NCBI GenBank assembly: GCA_013399875.1
Contig: VXAZ01003260.1
Span: 665,377-729,376 of the forward strand
Direction of reading: 5' to 3'
DNA length: 64,000 nt
Source of the DNA: Gymnorhina tibicen
Taxonomy: Eukaryota > Chordata > Aves > Passeriformes > Artamidae
The position numbers and the translations under genes were made by a program. A model generated the notes under the pieces. The model saw only the letters and a program-made list of their open reading frames with translations, had not been told where the DNA came from and did no database searches. Each line of letters opens with the position of its first letter. Position 1 is the first letter of the stretch. Below are positions 42,009 through 52,930 of the stretch, one piece after another.

Positions 42009-45000
42009 CTCCATTAATTTTGTTAGCTCACCTTTGCAAAAGCCAGATTAGTAACATAAATCTATTGATTAGGCTGAGGTTTTCCTGACTGCAGAAGGTT
42101 TATGAGTGTGTCAAGGCTAATCCTCTTGGCCATCTGGAATCCATTGCTATTTCAGAAAAATAAAGATATACGGTAAAAGAAATCCTAGTCCCACCAGAAC
42201 AAATTGTACTGTTTTCCTCAAATCACATTCTACTTTACCTCTGATCAGTCACCAAAAAGTGTTTTACCTATAATTTTAAGTATTTCAGAAGAGAAAATGG
42301 AAAGGATTGCCAGGGATAGCTTCAGTAATTTTTTTTTTGTGCTTCTGATGTTTCGATAAACAGTTACCTCTTTTCTAGCTATCCAGATTTTTATGCCATT
42401 TTCTGAGCCACCTACATGAGTTTGTTATCATTTGTCACAGAAAATTTCATTTTCCGTTTTCCTATTCTTTTTTCACCCAGTGGAAAATGATGCAATTTCT
42501 AAGTCAATATAAGCATTTTGTATTTTCTCTGTAATGTATGTTATTGAAAGTTGAGTGAAGAAATAACACCTTCCATCTCACGAGGAAATCAATAATCTGG
42601 AGCGTTCCTTGTATAGCCAAGAACCATTTCATGGAGAAGCCCCTCTGTCAGCATGAATAAGTTCTAATCCTTTAAAGGTGATGCTTCTATTCAAGATGAG
42701 GAATATATGCCACAACTTCAGACAATAGTTCCATTTTCTGGACCTTTATGACTAAGCAGTTTTAGGTCAAATGCAGACGTTAGAATTGTATTCCTGCTTT
42801 ATAAAAGATACAATTTTAATAAAACATATCAAAATAAGTAATACAATTTTATTAAATTTTTGACTGCTAAAGAGATCTTTTTTCCAAACAGTACAAATTA
42901 CTAGGAATGGCATAAGCAGGCAGACCAAAATAATTATCACTACTAGTGGAGCTACTATTAAAGTTTTCTGAAGGATATTAGTGCCCCCTTTTGGAAAGTG
43001 ACAACAGCATCCCCTTCAATTCCATTATTGCATTGACCATGGTCCTCATAAGAGTGTTTTCCCCCCGTGGCTATTTTTATTCAAAGTTAACTTTTATCCC
43101 TTCACCAGCCGTAATTTTCAACTTCTTCATGCACATAGCACAATGGTTACTTGAAACAAATTTTGAACCATAAATTAGACAATAACCGAGTAGAGAAAAG
43201 CAGGCCAGCTGAGAACTAAATACGAATGTTAGTGACATTTTATTTCTAGTGAAGAGCATGATTTTCAGATGTGTTTAGGCAAACATTCATTCTGCTTTCA
43301 AAAGGAAGCAAAGGATAACTAGGAAGTGGAGACAGAACCTAAACATTTAAACGGGAGGTAGAGAACTGTTTGGAGATAATAAATTTGATAGGTTACATGT
43401 ATGTGTAATTCCCTGTGGAGTACGTATGTGACTGTGCATGAAAACATACAATTAAATTAATTCTCTTTCAGCTTTTTGGTGGTATGGATTTAAAACAATT
43501 AAGTGCCGTAGAACTGTTCTGACACATTATTACACAAAAAAATATTTTCACATAGTTATCCCAAATTGTACTTGTTGGCATTGCATTGAGTGGAAAAGCC
43601 ACAGCCTCTGTTTCTTGTGAGTTTCTGAATTGGTTGCAAAAAAAAAAGATAAACATTATCTGGGTAGTTCTTGTTACAGGTATACAATTAAACCTATGTA
43701 TTTATTTCACATTTCACTATAAAATAAAGCGGAGCAGACAACAGCTGCAGGAAGTATTGTGCAAGACAAAAATCCGCATTATTTTTACGTATGGGAGTTA
43801 TTCACTTCACCTGAAGTATGTTTCAAGTACACCCTAAAGTGTTTTTCCCTTCACCTGTGAGTCAGACCCGTTGAGAGCTCTCAGCCACGAATCCCTTAGT
43901 GCTCTCTCAGCAGAATGAAACATCTCCACCGTGTGGTCAACTGCAAGATAGCTGAGATTTTTTTTTTTCTAAAAGCCGGCTAGGTTGGGGTGTTGTGAGG
44001 GTATGAGTCTTCCCACGGCTGCATTGTCCCCCTCCAGGCCTGGTGATGGGCAGGCTCGCCCGTCCCTCCATCCTTAAACACAAGAAATATACGTTTTCTC
44101 TTTGATGAGGCATAGATGGAGAAACACAATCTGGAAAAATACTGAAGAAAACATTCTCATTTACAAAGCCCTACCCCAAAGTGGCTGTTCAGACTGATTA
44201 GGAAATAATGATTTTCCCCTCTTTCTATTATTTTTTGCCAAGCCCAAACACAAAGCCACTGCATCAAATTAATTGCAAACAAGAAATCAACCCTGAAGTG
44301 TAAACTGACTCCAAGTACAGGGAAATGGTTTGTCACTTCTTTCAAGTAAAAATAAATAACGAAGTAACTAGCCATGCCTGCCTTACTATGTAACTGAGGT
44401 CAATTTTAACAAGTCCCTTGGAAGTCCTTTCACCCTTTTTTAAGCTGCTGCTAAGTGTTCCATTTTGTAGAAATACAAGCAGTGGTCAGACACACTCTTT
44501 TCTTGCCAGCAGCGGATATGAGTCCAAGTTATAGCTGTGTTTCTTTCACCAGTTAGGGATAATTATGGTAGAGGATGGGGATATGTTATTCATTTTGCAA
44601 TTGGGGACAAAAGGAATTCGAGGGAAAAAATAATTCATTTTTTTCTTCATTTTAATTTTCATTCCTTCATTTTCATTCTTTTCTTCCTGTCTTCTTCTGG
44701 GCAACCCTTAGGTATGGCAGTGTAATCTAATACAACACCTGCTTGAAACCTGGGCTATTCTTTCATCATACCACACTTCTTTTTGCTGCTCCTTTTCAGA
44801 GTTACTGTCCCTTTTACCTTCCCTCCTTATCAGCACCAAACTGTGTTGAAAGCTGTTTCTTTCTTCCATTCGTCTCTCTATGACTGAGTGTTTTTAACAG
44901 AGAGCTAAGCGGGAACTGACTCATTAATACAGTTTTATAGTGCAGGTTTGGTTAGCTTTATCTTAAATGAGACATTAGGAGCCATAACAAGTGTCTTGCT

Positions 45001-45517
45001 AACACCATGGCTTTACGAACCCCACTGTGTTGGTGCTTTTCCAGACATAATTTCCCTTCCTGTAACTCATGTTCATTGACTCCTGTTCTTTTGCTGTGTA
45101 CCTCCAAGAAAAATCTAACTTGACACAAGTCAAGCTTTTTTCAATTCAGTAAAATATGCTTCAGTCTGTGCAAGTGAGTGACATGATCCATTGTTCCGCT
45201 TCTATCTCAGATCATTGACCTTGGGGCTCTGCAACCTGTGACCTGGCTGCTCCACCACATCCATGTAATTACAGGAATAAAAGCATTTTGACGAAAACGT
45301 AGAAAATCTATTTTGCTTTACCCACAGCAGCCTTCTCATTTATGTAAAGCATATGATAGACTTTTTTCCAACACTGTCATTTTTCAACAGATTTTGAACC
45401 TTTTCTCTCAGCTTGCTAGATACCATATAATGCACAGGCCTAATGTTCTCTATGGTTAAGTATTTTATTTCCAGACAGGGATTAATTTTTTTCTTTTTGT
45501 TCTTTTCTGTGTTTCAG

Positions 45518-45559
45518 AGACGTGCAGCTGACAATTTGAGGAGACATCATCAATACCAG
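45518..45559 (+). CDS. TRPC4: TRPC4 small coding exon (14 codons)
   Basis: The exon encodes RRAADNLRRHHQYQ in the proximal cytoplasmic C-terminus, between the basic PESFGTIG segment and the [10 protein letters not shown] helix. It is 42 bp, begins and ends in phase 0, and is bordered by TGTGTTTCAG and GTACAT. The identical-length RRAADNLRRHHQYQ peptide is present in mammalian TRPC4 as I recall it, so the call is secure despite its small size. Its GTACAT donor is weaker than the GTAAGT seen on neighbouring exons, and skipping it would not shift the frame. Confidence 0.93.
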
Positions 45560-47309
45560 GTACATGCCTATGTTTATTCTTTGGGCAATTGTTTTTCTAT
45601 GCCTCCAGAATGTCTTCATGAGGAAAAAAAAAAAAGGAAGAATTTAATGAGACAGCAGAAAAGGAAAAAACCATAGAATCTGTACTTACTTCATCTTCAG
45701 CAAACAAACTTAGTATTTTTGATGTTCAAATAAAAGCATTTGAGAAGTATAATTGTCTTCTTTTCAGAGCAAAAGGATATTTTCTAGAGCAATGACATGC
45801 TATCCAGTATTTTGCCCATTGTAACATGCATTGCCTTTAAAAAAAGCGAATACCCACCTCCCTGCCAGTAATCATCAGGACCATATGTGCAGCTCACTGA
45901 CATGCTCCATCAGAATCTGCTCTTCGTCTCTCCAGCTTCAGTCCCCCCACAGACAACTTTCTTAATAACCCCTCTGCCTAGATCCCCTGTAAGCAAACCT
46001 TTTCATCCTTCCTTCTTCAGCTTCTATTTTTTTTAGATTATTATTTCACAATGAATCATTTTCAGCTTTATTTTGAATTTTTGTCGTGTTAAAAGGGCTG
46101 CAAGTTAAACAAGGTGTGAGCTGTAGGCTTGGTAGTTAATGAATCCCATACAGAAAATAACTAGGTAAGCTGGGACTTTTCTAGCCTGAAGAAGAGGCAG
46201 CTGTGGAGAGTACAACAGGGATCTATAAAATCGTGGGGAGGGTGAACACAGAGCAGCTGTTTGCCATTTATCTGCACACTGAATACCACACATGTACTAC
46301 ACTGCATTAGTGAGGCTGTAGGCAGCCTTTTGAGGGAAGTGATTATTGTCCTCCAGCCCTCACTTTTGAGACTGTATCTGGAGCAGTATGTCAAGTCTGG
46401 GCCCCACACTACGAGAGAGATGTTAAGAAACTGGAAGAGATCCAGCAAGGGGCCACCAAGATGGTTAGAGGACTGTCATAAAATAAGCTCAGATTTCAGC
46501 CTGGAGTAGGTTAGGGGGAATATAACTGCTGTCTTAAATAATATAGTAGATGGTTAGAGAGAAGGAGCCAGATTTTTCTTCGAGGTAGGAAGGGAAGGGA
46601 AATTCTGTAAGGTCAGGAGAATTATCTTCACAGCGAGGGTAGTAAAGAACTGGAAAATGTTGCTCAGGGAGGCTACAGCATCTTAACTCGTGGAGATATT
46701 TAGCACTTGACCGGTCATGGCCCTGAAATGACTCAAGACAGCCTCCAGGCATCTCTTTCAACCTAAATAATTTCTAGGATTCTTAGAAGACAACAGTGGA
46801 AACTACCAGACTGAAGGTTAAAAATAAAACCCCAAATGGAATCTTGCTCCATACTATGGAATTCACTGGCAGAGGACTTCTGAATGCTGAAAGTTTGCAT
46901 TAGTTCAAAACTCATAAAAAACCTGTCACAGCCAATTAAACCTAGAACTATCATTTTTGTTCAGAAAGTCACTGCATCTCACAGCACGGGAGGCTTGAGA
47001 GAGAATAGCTGGAAATAAAGTTGTACAACCAGACCAGACTTGCTCTCCTCAGGAGGCATCAGCAACTGCTCCCTGCCAGGCTGCAAATTACTGGCAGGAG
47101 ACATACCTTGGGTAAAACCCAACATAGTCCATCCCAGGATAATAAGCATTAGTAGTTTCCATCAAAAAGCAAAACAAATTTTCAAACAGACCTAAGGTTT
47201 GTATAGTTTTTGTCATGTTCCTAAAGCATGAAAAAGCCCAAGCAGAGCCTGTGAGTGTAGGTTTAGTAATTAATACAAAGAAAGTTAACACAATACTTTA
47301 TATTTTTAG
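45560..47309 (+). other. TRPC4: TRPC4 intron, 1.75 kb
   Basis: It runs from GTACAT to CTTTATATTTTTAG. It includes a sense-oriented CR1 3' fragment at 46.15-46.79 kb. The rest is unremarkable AT-rich sequence. Confidence 0.9.
46150..46785 (+). mobile_element. CR1 LINE 3' fragment, sense orientation
   Basis: CR1 3' sequence runs in forward orientation: TTTTCTAGCCTGAAGAAGAG, GAGCAGTATGTCAAGTCTGG, GAAACTGGAAGAGATCCAGC, AACTGGAAAATGTTGCTCAG, and CATCTCTTTCAACCTAAATA followed by the decayed end CTAGGATTCTTA. It is about 0.64 kb, 5'-truncated and well diverged. It lacks perfect terminal octamers, so it is an older copy. Confidence 0.85.
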
Positions 47310-47399
47310 GAAGTTATGAGAAATTTGGTTAAGAGATACGTTGCAGCAATGATAAGAGATGCCAAAACTGAGGAAGGATTGACGGAAGAAAATTTTAAG
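47310..47399 (+). CDS. TRPC4: TRPC4 coding exon: C-terminal connecting helix
   Basis: The exon encodes [20 protein letters not shown], then [10 protein letters not shown]. It is 90 bp (30 codons), in phase 0 at both ends. The segment is nearly invariant among TRPC4 and TRPC5 and forms part of the cytoplasmic helical region leading to the coiled coil and the calmodulin/IP3-receptor-binding site in the next exon. The acceptor ATATTTTTAG and donor GTATGT are acceptable. No disruption is seen. Confidence 0.95.
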
Positions 47400-47940
47400 G
47401 TATGTGTTTATTTTTATGTTCCTAAGTGTATTAGTAATTTAGTAAGATTTTTTACGACTATGAAGCATATTTCTCACGCTCAGTTATTCAGGTAGCACAT
47501 AAATTGCTTCCTAGAGCAAGATCTTCAACCTTGAAGATGCCAGGTATGCCAGCATCCAGACACTAAAGTTTATTACTGATCCCCAGCATAAGCCCTTTTT
47601 ATTCTTTTTCTTTTCTCTTTTCCTTTTCTTTTCTCTTTTCTTTTCTTTTCTTTTCTTCTCTTTTCTTTTCTTTTCTTTTCTTCTCTTTTCTTTTCTTTTC
47701 TTTTCTTCTCTTTTCTTTTCTTTTCTTTTCTTCTCTTTTCTTTTCTTTTCTTTTCTTCTCTTTTCTTTTCTTTTCTTTTCTTCTCTTTTCTTTTCTTTTC
47801 TTTTCCCTTTCCTTTCCTTTCCTTTCCTCTCCTTTCCTCTTTTCTCTTTTCTTTTCTTTCCTTTCCTATTTCCTATTTCTAAAGGAAAAGTCAAATTAGC
47901 TTTGATGTTTTGACATTTCATCTTTCTTCCTGATTTTTAG
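47400..47940 (+). other. TRPC4: TRPC4 last intron, 541 bp
   Basis: It is the shortest intron in the window and about half of it is one pyrimidine array. Only about 70 bp separates the array from the TTCCTGATTTTTAG acceptor. Possible branch-site sequences (TTCTAAA, TTTTGACA) lie in that interval. Confidence 0.9.
47602..47867 (+). repeat. 266-nt homopyrimidine array with 25-bp higher-order period
   Basis: Every base of the plus strand here is C or T. The core is (TTTTC)n in which each fifth pentamer is TTCTC, at 47656, 47681, 47706, 47731, 47756 and 47781, a strict 25-bp super-repeat. The edges decay to TTTCC and TTTCT units. The perfect period shows recent expansion by slippage or unequal exchange. 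The lysine/arginine/glutamate-rich minus-strand frame is an artefact of the purine strand. Confidence 0.95.
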
Positions 47941-48657
47941 GAATTAAAACAAGATATTTCCAGCTTTCGCTTTGAAGTCCTGGGTTTGTTAAAAGGAAGC
48001 AAGCTGTCTAATTTGCAGACTGCAAAGATGAGCAAGGACACGGCTTCTCTGTCAGAAAATGAAGAAAATAGTGAGAGTGAAGGAACCAAAAAAGGGAAGA
48101 AGAAACCCTTCAGCCTTTTTGACATAACAACGATGATTCACCCACGATCAGCCAATATTGCCTCTGAAGGACATAATGTAAGCAATGGCTCAGCAATGAT
48201 GGTGTCAGAGTCCACTCAGGAGAAACAAAAGCGTGTGAATTTTGTAACAGACATAAAAAATTTTGGGTTGTTTCACAGACGATCAAAAACAAACTCTGTG
48301 GAGCAGAGTACAAATAAAATATACACTGTTTCTGAAGAAGTTTCCCGTCAACAGGCAGAAGAACAATGTGGGAAAACTGATGAACTGGAAGAGGGAGAAT
48401 TGACCGTGAACTGTGAATTAAACATCCAAAGTCCTGGCAAAAAATGCATGTTAGCTGAGCCACAAAATAACAGCGAGTCTTTGGATTCACAGGAAGAGGG
48501 AATTATTTGTGTTTCAGAAACAGAGAAAATGGAGTTACAGAACTCAGAACCTGCCACTCCGCAGGATCAGCTGGACAAGGCATTGGACATTAGCATTGAC
48601 TCTGATGGGAAACAGGAAACAATCGTTCAGGGTGACTATGTGATAACAAGGTTGTGA
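47941..48657 (+). CDS. TRPC4: TRPC4 last coding exon: CIRB region, tail and PDZ ligand
   Basis: The exon encodes 238 residues and ends with TGA. It opens ELKQDISSFRFEVLGLLKGS, covering the end of the coiled region and the calmodulin/IP3-receptor-binding (CIRB) site. KKGKKKPFSLFDITTMIHPR and KRVNFVTDIKNFGLFHRRSK follow; both are recognisable TRPC4-specific blocks. The remaining ~100 residues are acidic, poorly conserved and probably disordered, and correspond to the region present in the alpha but absent from the beta isoform. The final residues ITRL are a class I PDZ ligand (T at -2, L at 0), the site that binds NHERF/ZO-1 in mammals, where the end is TTRL. A frame starting at the internal ATG at 47986 is not a separate gene. 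Confidence 0.96.
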   Translation, partial: ELKQDISSFRFEVLGLLKGSKLSNLQTAKMSKDTASLSENEENSESEGTKKGKKKPFSLFDITTMIHPRSANIASEGHNVSNGSAMMVSESTQEKQKRVNFVTDIKNFGLFHRRSKTNSVEQSTNKIYTVSEEVSRQQAEEQCGKTDELEEGELTVNCELNIQSPGKKCMLAEPQNNSESLDSQEEGIICVSETEKMELQNSEPATPQDQLDKALDISIDSDGKQETIVQGDYVITRL

Positions 48658-48873
48658 TGCTTACAGGAGGAAGCATTTACAAATATATATATTTTGCATA
48701 GTGCTTTTGGTGGGGAGGATGTTTTCAGAATTATATTAGCTAATGCAGAATTACACTTTATAGTACTCAACTGTGGCACATGATCTTGTAACATAGTAGT
48801 CAAGAGAAAGAAAATATGAGGACCTTCTGTTTTGTAGCCTGCTTTAGCTTTCACGATTTGTTTTACATTTTTT

Positions 48874-48879
48874 AATAAA
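48874..48879 (+). terminator. TRPC4: Candidate TRPC4 polyadenylation signal 1
   Basis: AATAAA within TTTTTTAATAAATGGAAG, about 217 bp after the stop codon. A T-rich, GT-containing sequence (TCTTGTATTCTTGTACTGTTG) follows at a suitable distance for cleavage. Confidence 0.5.
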
Positions 48880-49008
48880 TGGAAGCATCTTGTATTCTTG
48901 TACTGTTGCAATAACCCACAGAAACTTTTTAGCTATCTTTTTCAATTACAACAAATGGAATTTCTCTCATATGATAGTTGACTCCTATGATAAATATTTT
49001 TCTATGCA

Positions 49009-49014
49009 AATAAA
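49009..49014 (+). terminator. TRPC4: Candidate TRPC4 polyadenylation signal 2
   Basis: AATAAA within GCAAATAAAAAG is followed by TTGTAAGCTTTTATTTAACTTTG, a T-rich downstream element. It is an alternative to the signal at 48874. Confidence 0.5.
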
Positions 49015-50410
49015 AAGTAGCTTAAGAGACTTGTAAGCTTTTATTTAACTTTGTAGGTTCTTGAAAGATTCTGGGCACCGTAATAATCATATGTGGCTCC
49101 TGCCAGCAGAATTCATGTCAAGCTATTAGAATCATTTATTTAAATAGCTAGAAACTTAACTTGTGTCAAAATCTATACAGAATCAGAAAATAAATTATAT
49201 TCTTTTATTTATTGAAGGAATATGAATAGCTGTAAATTATGAAAAATCAGTCTATTTGATTATTTAATTACAGCTTTTCTGTCACAGAAAGAGAAGTATG
49301 ATTGCCATGATACCATTGTTAGAAATGCATTTGCAAGTTTTGAAGACTGTAAAAATGTTTCTTATAGGAAAAGAAATATCTGCGGCTTACTAAAAATTGA
49401 TGATGGATTACTCCCCAAGAATCCTTAATCACACAGCTACTGCTTCTTCAACCATTTAGTTTTCCTAATGTGGACAACCTATGCACTTTAATATTCAGCT
49501 GCTTATTAGCTTTGCCTTCACAATACACCTGCATTTGCTAAGGGAAAGATACATTAGGAATAAAGAAGCATACAGTGATCCCCTGAGTACTTGAATAAAT
49601 ATGGCAATTTGTTGAGAAGTTTTCAAAAGCACGCCTTAAGAGAGTTTCTTTGACAGTTTCACAGTTTGGGGGAACCTGATTGGATGTTTTATAATAGATA
49701 CCTAAATGTATAAAGAAAACTTAATAGTATTTTTCATAACTGATGAGTGACTTACTGTCTTACTTAAAAGCAGTATTTTTAAAATTAAACGGTCTGGGGT
49801 TTTTTAATCATTGGCTGGTGTCCTACATTATTAAAAATGTCATTTTACAACTGGCATAAAAATGACCACCCCCACACCATTGTGGTGAATGGTGAATAAA
49901 CACCATTCTTTGCCCCCCTGCATATTCGACAAAAGTGTGATTATTTCATTCCCCAGCCTTGCCATGATAGATTTTGTAGTTCATATTAGCATGTATTAAG
50001 GAACTCCCAGATGCATAGAGTACATTTACATTTCAAATGGCATCTGTCCCATGTAAACCTGTAGGACCTGACCTAAAGCCATATCATTCTGGATCTAAAC
50101 TGTCCTGGTACTGAACTTTGTTTTGGAAATCCAGGCTCTCATCTCTACTTTTAGGTGAGTTTTCCAGCTCTACTTTACACATGTGCTACTCTCTCTGATC
50201 TCACATATTGAAAGCTTCCTTCCTCCACACCTGTTTGTGTCATGGCAGATATAGTTAAGCCAAAATGGAAAATATGAGTCGTAATTGGAAAATAGTTTGT
50301 ACAGCTTTGCAACAATGTGTTCAAACCATATTTGATTGGTTGGTTTCCATCTTGGCCTCTTGACTGCTCTGTAGACCCTCTCTCCTTCACGTCTCTCTCC
50401 TTGTCCACCT

Positions 50411-50512
50411 TTAGATTGTAAGCTCCTTGGGGCAGGGCCTGCAGCTTTTCTGTTTGGAAAGCACCTGAATTATTACAAGTATAAAAAGAAATAAATAATA
50501 ATAATGGTGGAA
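50411..50512 (+). mobile_element. Ancient amniote retroposon remnant (MIR/L3-type 3' end)
   Basis: The block TTAGATTGTAAGCTCCTTGG then GGCAGGGCCTG, ...AAAGCACCTGAATTATTACA and a terminal AAATAAATAATAATAAT matches a very old amniote interspersed repeat that I recall from turtles, crocodiles and, as MIR/L3-like copies, mammals. The AATAATAAT end marks its 3' side. It is far older than the CR1 and LTR insertions. The family name is from memory. Confidence 0.6.
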
Positions 50513-52327
50513 TACCCTCATATCATTTGTATTAGGTCAACTCTTTTAAAGAGAGTTCTTTTTTGTACTGTAACATTTTTGCTAAAAATGCCATAAAGCA
50601 AATGTGTCACAGGTTGTCACAAAATTTCCTATATCCCAGTTAACAGTCCTTCTCCACTACTGCTTTGAGTTTCTCATTCTTCATCATGGCTTGTAACACC
50701 TTCAGGTCCTAAGCTTACTCCCTTTACACTAGCCAAATTCAAAACAGTGCTTGCTCAAAAGAGCTTTCAACCCATTCTGGCCATATGGTTTCACTCCAGA
50801 CAGAAAGTGCCTGAGCAGGGTATTTGTATTGCAAACATCACCATTATCAGAACAAGTTAACTACCACAGGTCTAAGAGTTGTGCATATTATTCTGGCATC
50901 ATAAGAGCCTGTTTCTCCAGTGCGTGAAGTTCCCAACACCACACAGTTAATGTGAAATATCAGCCACACCATCACATCATGACCCCACTGTGCTGGAGTC
51001 ATGGAGTAGATACAAGACAGAACAGCAAAGACAGTGCAGGTGGGCAGGATACTTAATCATAGGGACACAACTTATTGCATAGCAACAGGTGGTCAGTCTT
51101 TTGCTGCCTTTTTTGGTTTTTTTACATCCAAGTACTGAAACATAGGTCTATTAAATAAAACTTACTTAAAATCAACATTTGCTCTATTTTTATGTTATTC
51201 TTAGGCATCAAAGCGTGACACTGATAAGGACCTGATGCCATTCCATTTAAAAGTAATGCCAAATAAGTACCTCATTCTGTGAAAACAGATGAGCCCAAAA
51301 TATACCCAAAATTGAAATGGTGATGGACTTTTATTGCTTTGCAGGCAGCCAAAAAAACCCCTTCCTCACTGGATGCTTCTAAGAGGACACCTGTGCCAAG
51401 AAAGATCTAGATATGCAAAAAGTTTGTAATGCCACAGCAGAGGCATTATTAAGCTCTGCAAAGCTGAGCATACTTTCTCCTCAAAAGAAATTAAAAAGTT
51501 CAAACTTACCTGTCCCTTCCTGCAATTTCTATTAGCATCAGTATAGGAGGAAAGAACCACAAAAGAACCTTCTTCTTACAAAAGAACCAAAAGGGATATG
51601 AACCCCTATAAAAGACAGTCTTTTGAAGCAGAGCTTAAAATGGTAACATTTTTCATGGAGCTGGAAAATTGACTAAGTACAAAGGGGTTTAATACCAATA
51701 TTAGGTTGCTTAGAATGTTGAAAAAACTTTTTTTAAAAACTATATATTTTTATTTTTGTAAGGACAAAACCTGACTGTCCTTTGTATTTTCTTCAGCTCC
51801 TGGAGAAATAGCATGCAGACAGCCCAGCAGGACTTTGCTACCTTGGCATAGCTGGACAGGAGGCAGCTTGAATTCATGCAAGAGAGTGTTTCACATTGAT
51901 TCACAGAGGTCAGGGATGCAAGTACTGCATGCTTACCTTCAAGACAAAATTGCAAAAGCTCCTTCTGACTCTGCATGCTTCAGTGGCCCTCAAGGGCACT
52001 GCAGAGTTGAGAACATCAGGGGACTCAGACTGTGGGGTCCCGTGAACCAGCTGCAGTCCACGGCTACATTTGTATGTGGTACAGTAGAGAGCAGAGAGCA
52101 AGCCAGGTAGATGCCTCTTCAGGGAGGAACCACAGCTCTGCAGCTGGTTTTAATCTTGTTTTCTCGGTACATAGATTGAAACCATTACATTGACAGGTAT
52201 GAGCTCAACACCTCACACAGCACTTTCTTTTTGAAAGATCAGGATTTAATGAGAAATTCTATGACTTTCCCAATATGAGGTTTTTTGTAAATAAGTCATG
52301 CCTAGTTCCAGGACAATGCATATCTTC

Positions 52328-52386
52328 TATAAAAGGTGCAATTTCTGGTATTTGGAGCTGTAAAAGGTGAAATTTCTGGTATTCAG
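52328..52386 (+). repeat. Short direct duplication
   Basis: TAAAAGGTGCAATTTCTGGTATT recurs with one change as TAAAAGGTGAAATTTCTGGTATT 33 bp later. It is a small local duplication with no evident role. Confidence 0.75.
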
Positions 52387-52796
52387 GCACTCAAAATTCT
52401 TCAACAGAATATTTGATACAAGAATGTCTCCCTTAATGGCATCCTCTGACTGATCTTTGAGGAGGAAAACTTTTGCTTAGCTTCCTCACAGGAATAAAGC
52501 ATAGAAAAAAGACACAAAGAAATTATTATATGTTCTTCTTAAATTCTATATGTATATTGCAGGTTATAACACTCCATTTACTCTCAAAACCTCAGATGAA
52601 TATTTAAACATATTCTGACAAGCAGCATGAAAGAGAAAAGAAGCAAATTGTGCTTAAACACTGTGAAGAGGCAACGAACTTTGGAATACAGTTAAAAACA
52701 TTTGGTATCAAGTATTATTCTGGGAATATAGAGGTACAAGTTGGACAACAATATAATCCATCTTCATTTTAAAGTCTCTTAAGAGATACCAACAGC

Positions 52797-52930
52797 TTTA
52801 CTGAGTAGGGTAACCTCACAAAAATAATAGTACTGGTAAATAGTAATAGTAAAGAATAGTGCTGGTAATGATAGTGGTAGTGATTGCAGTCGTACCAGTA
52901 AATGTAAGTGTAACAATAGCAATACTATGT
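52797..52930 (+). repeat. Degenerate GTA/TAG trinucleotide-like array
   Basis: Loose repeats of AATAGTA, CTGGTAATGATAGTGGTAGT and TAACAATAGCAATA run over about 130 bp, suggesting a decayed trinucleotide microsatellite. Confidence 0.6.

Larger units (their letters stand above)
36215..45517 (+). other. TRPC4: TRPC4 intron, 9.3 kb
   Basis: It runs from GTAAGT to TTCTGTGTTTCAG. It contains the 1.1-kb LTR at 38.3-39.4 kb with its YY1-like sites and a TATC-type microsatellite at 41.9 kb. The remaining parts (36.2-38.3, 39.4-41.9 and 42.0-45.5 kb) are AT-rich with nothing I can name. A somewhat GC-rich patch at 43.84-44.06 kb may be a decayed repeat. Confidence 0.9.
48658..49200 (+). other. TRPC4: TRPC4 3' UTR (proximal part, end uncertain)
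   Basis: Sequence after the TGA stop is AT-rich without coding potential. It contains AATAAA at 48874, 49009 and 49189. The first lies about 220 bp past the stop. Mammalian TRPC4 transcripts can have longer 3' UTRs, so further signals downstream may be used. Confidence 0.7.

Noticed and set aside
47511..47921. 136-codon minus-strand frame rich in K, R and E
   Set aside because: It is the purine strand of the (TTTTC)n array and lies within the last TRPC4 intron. The composition and period come from the microsatellite.
47986..48657. Independent 223-residue gene starting at an internal ATG
   Set aside because: It is the last TRPC4 exon; the frame continues upstream to the splice acceptor at 47941 with conserved TRPC4 residues.
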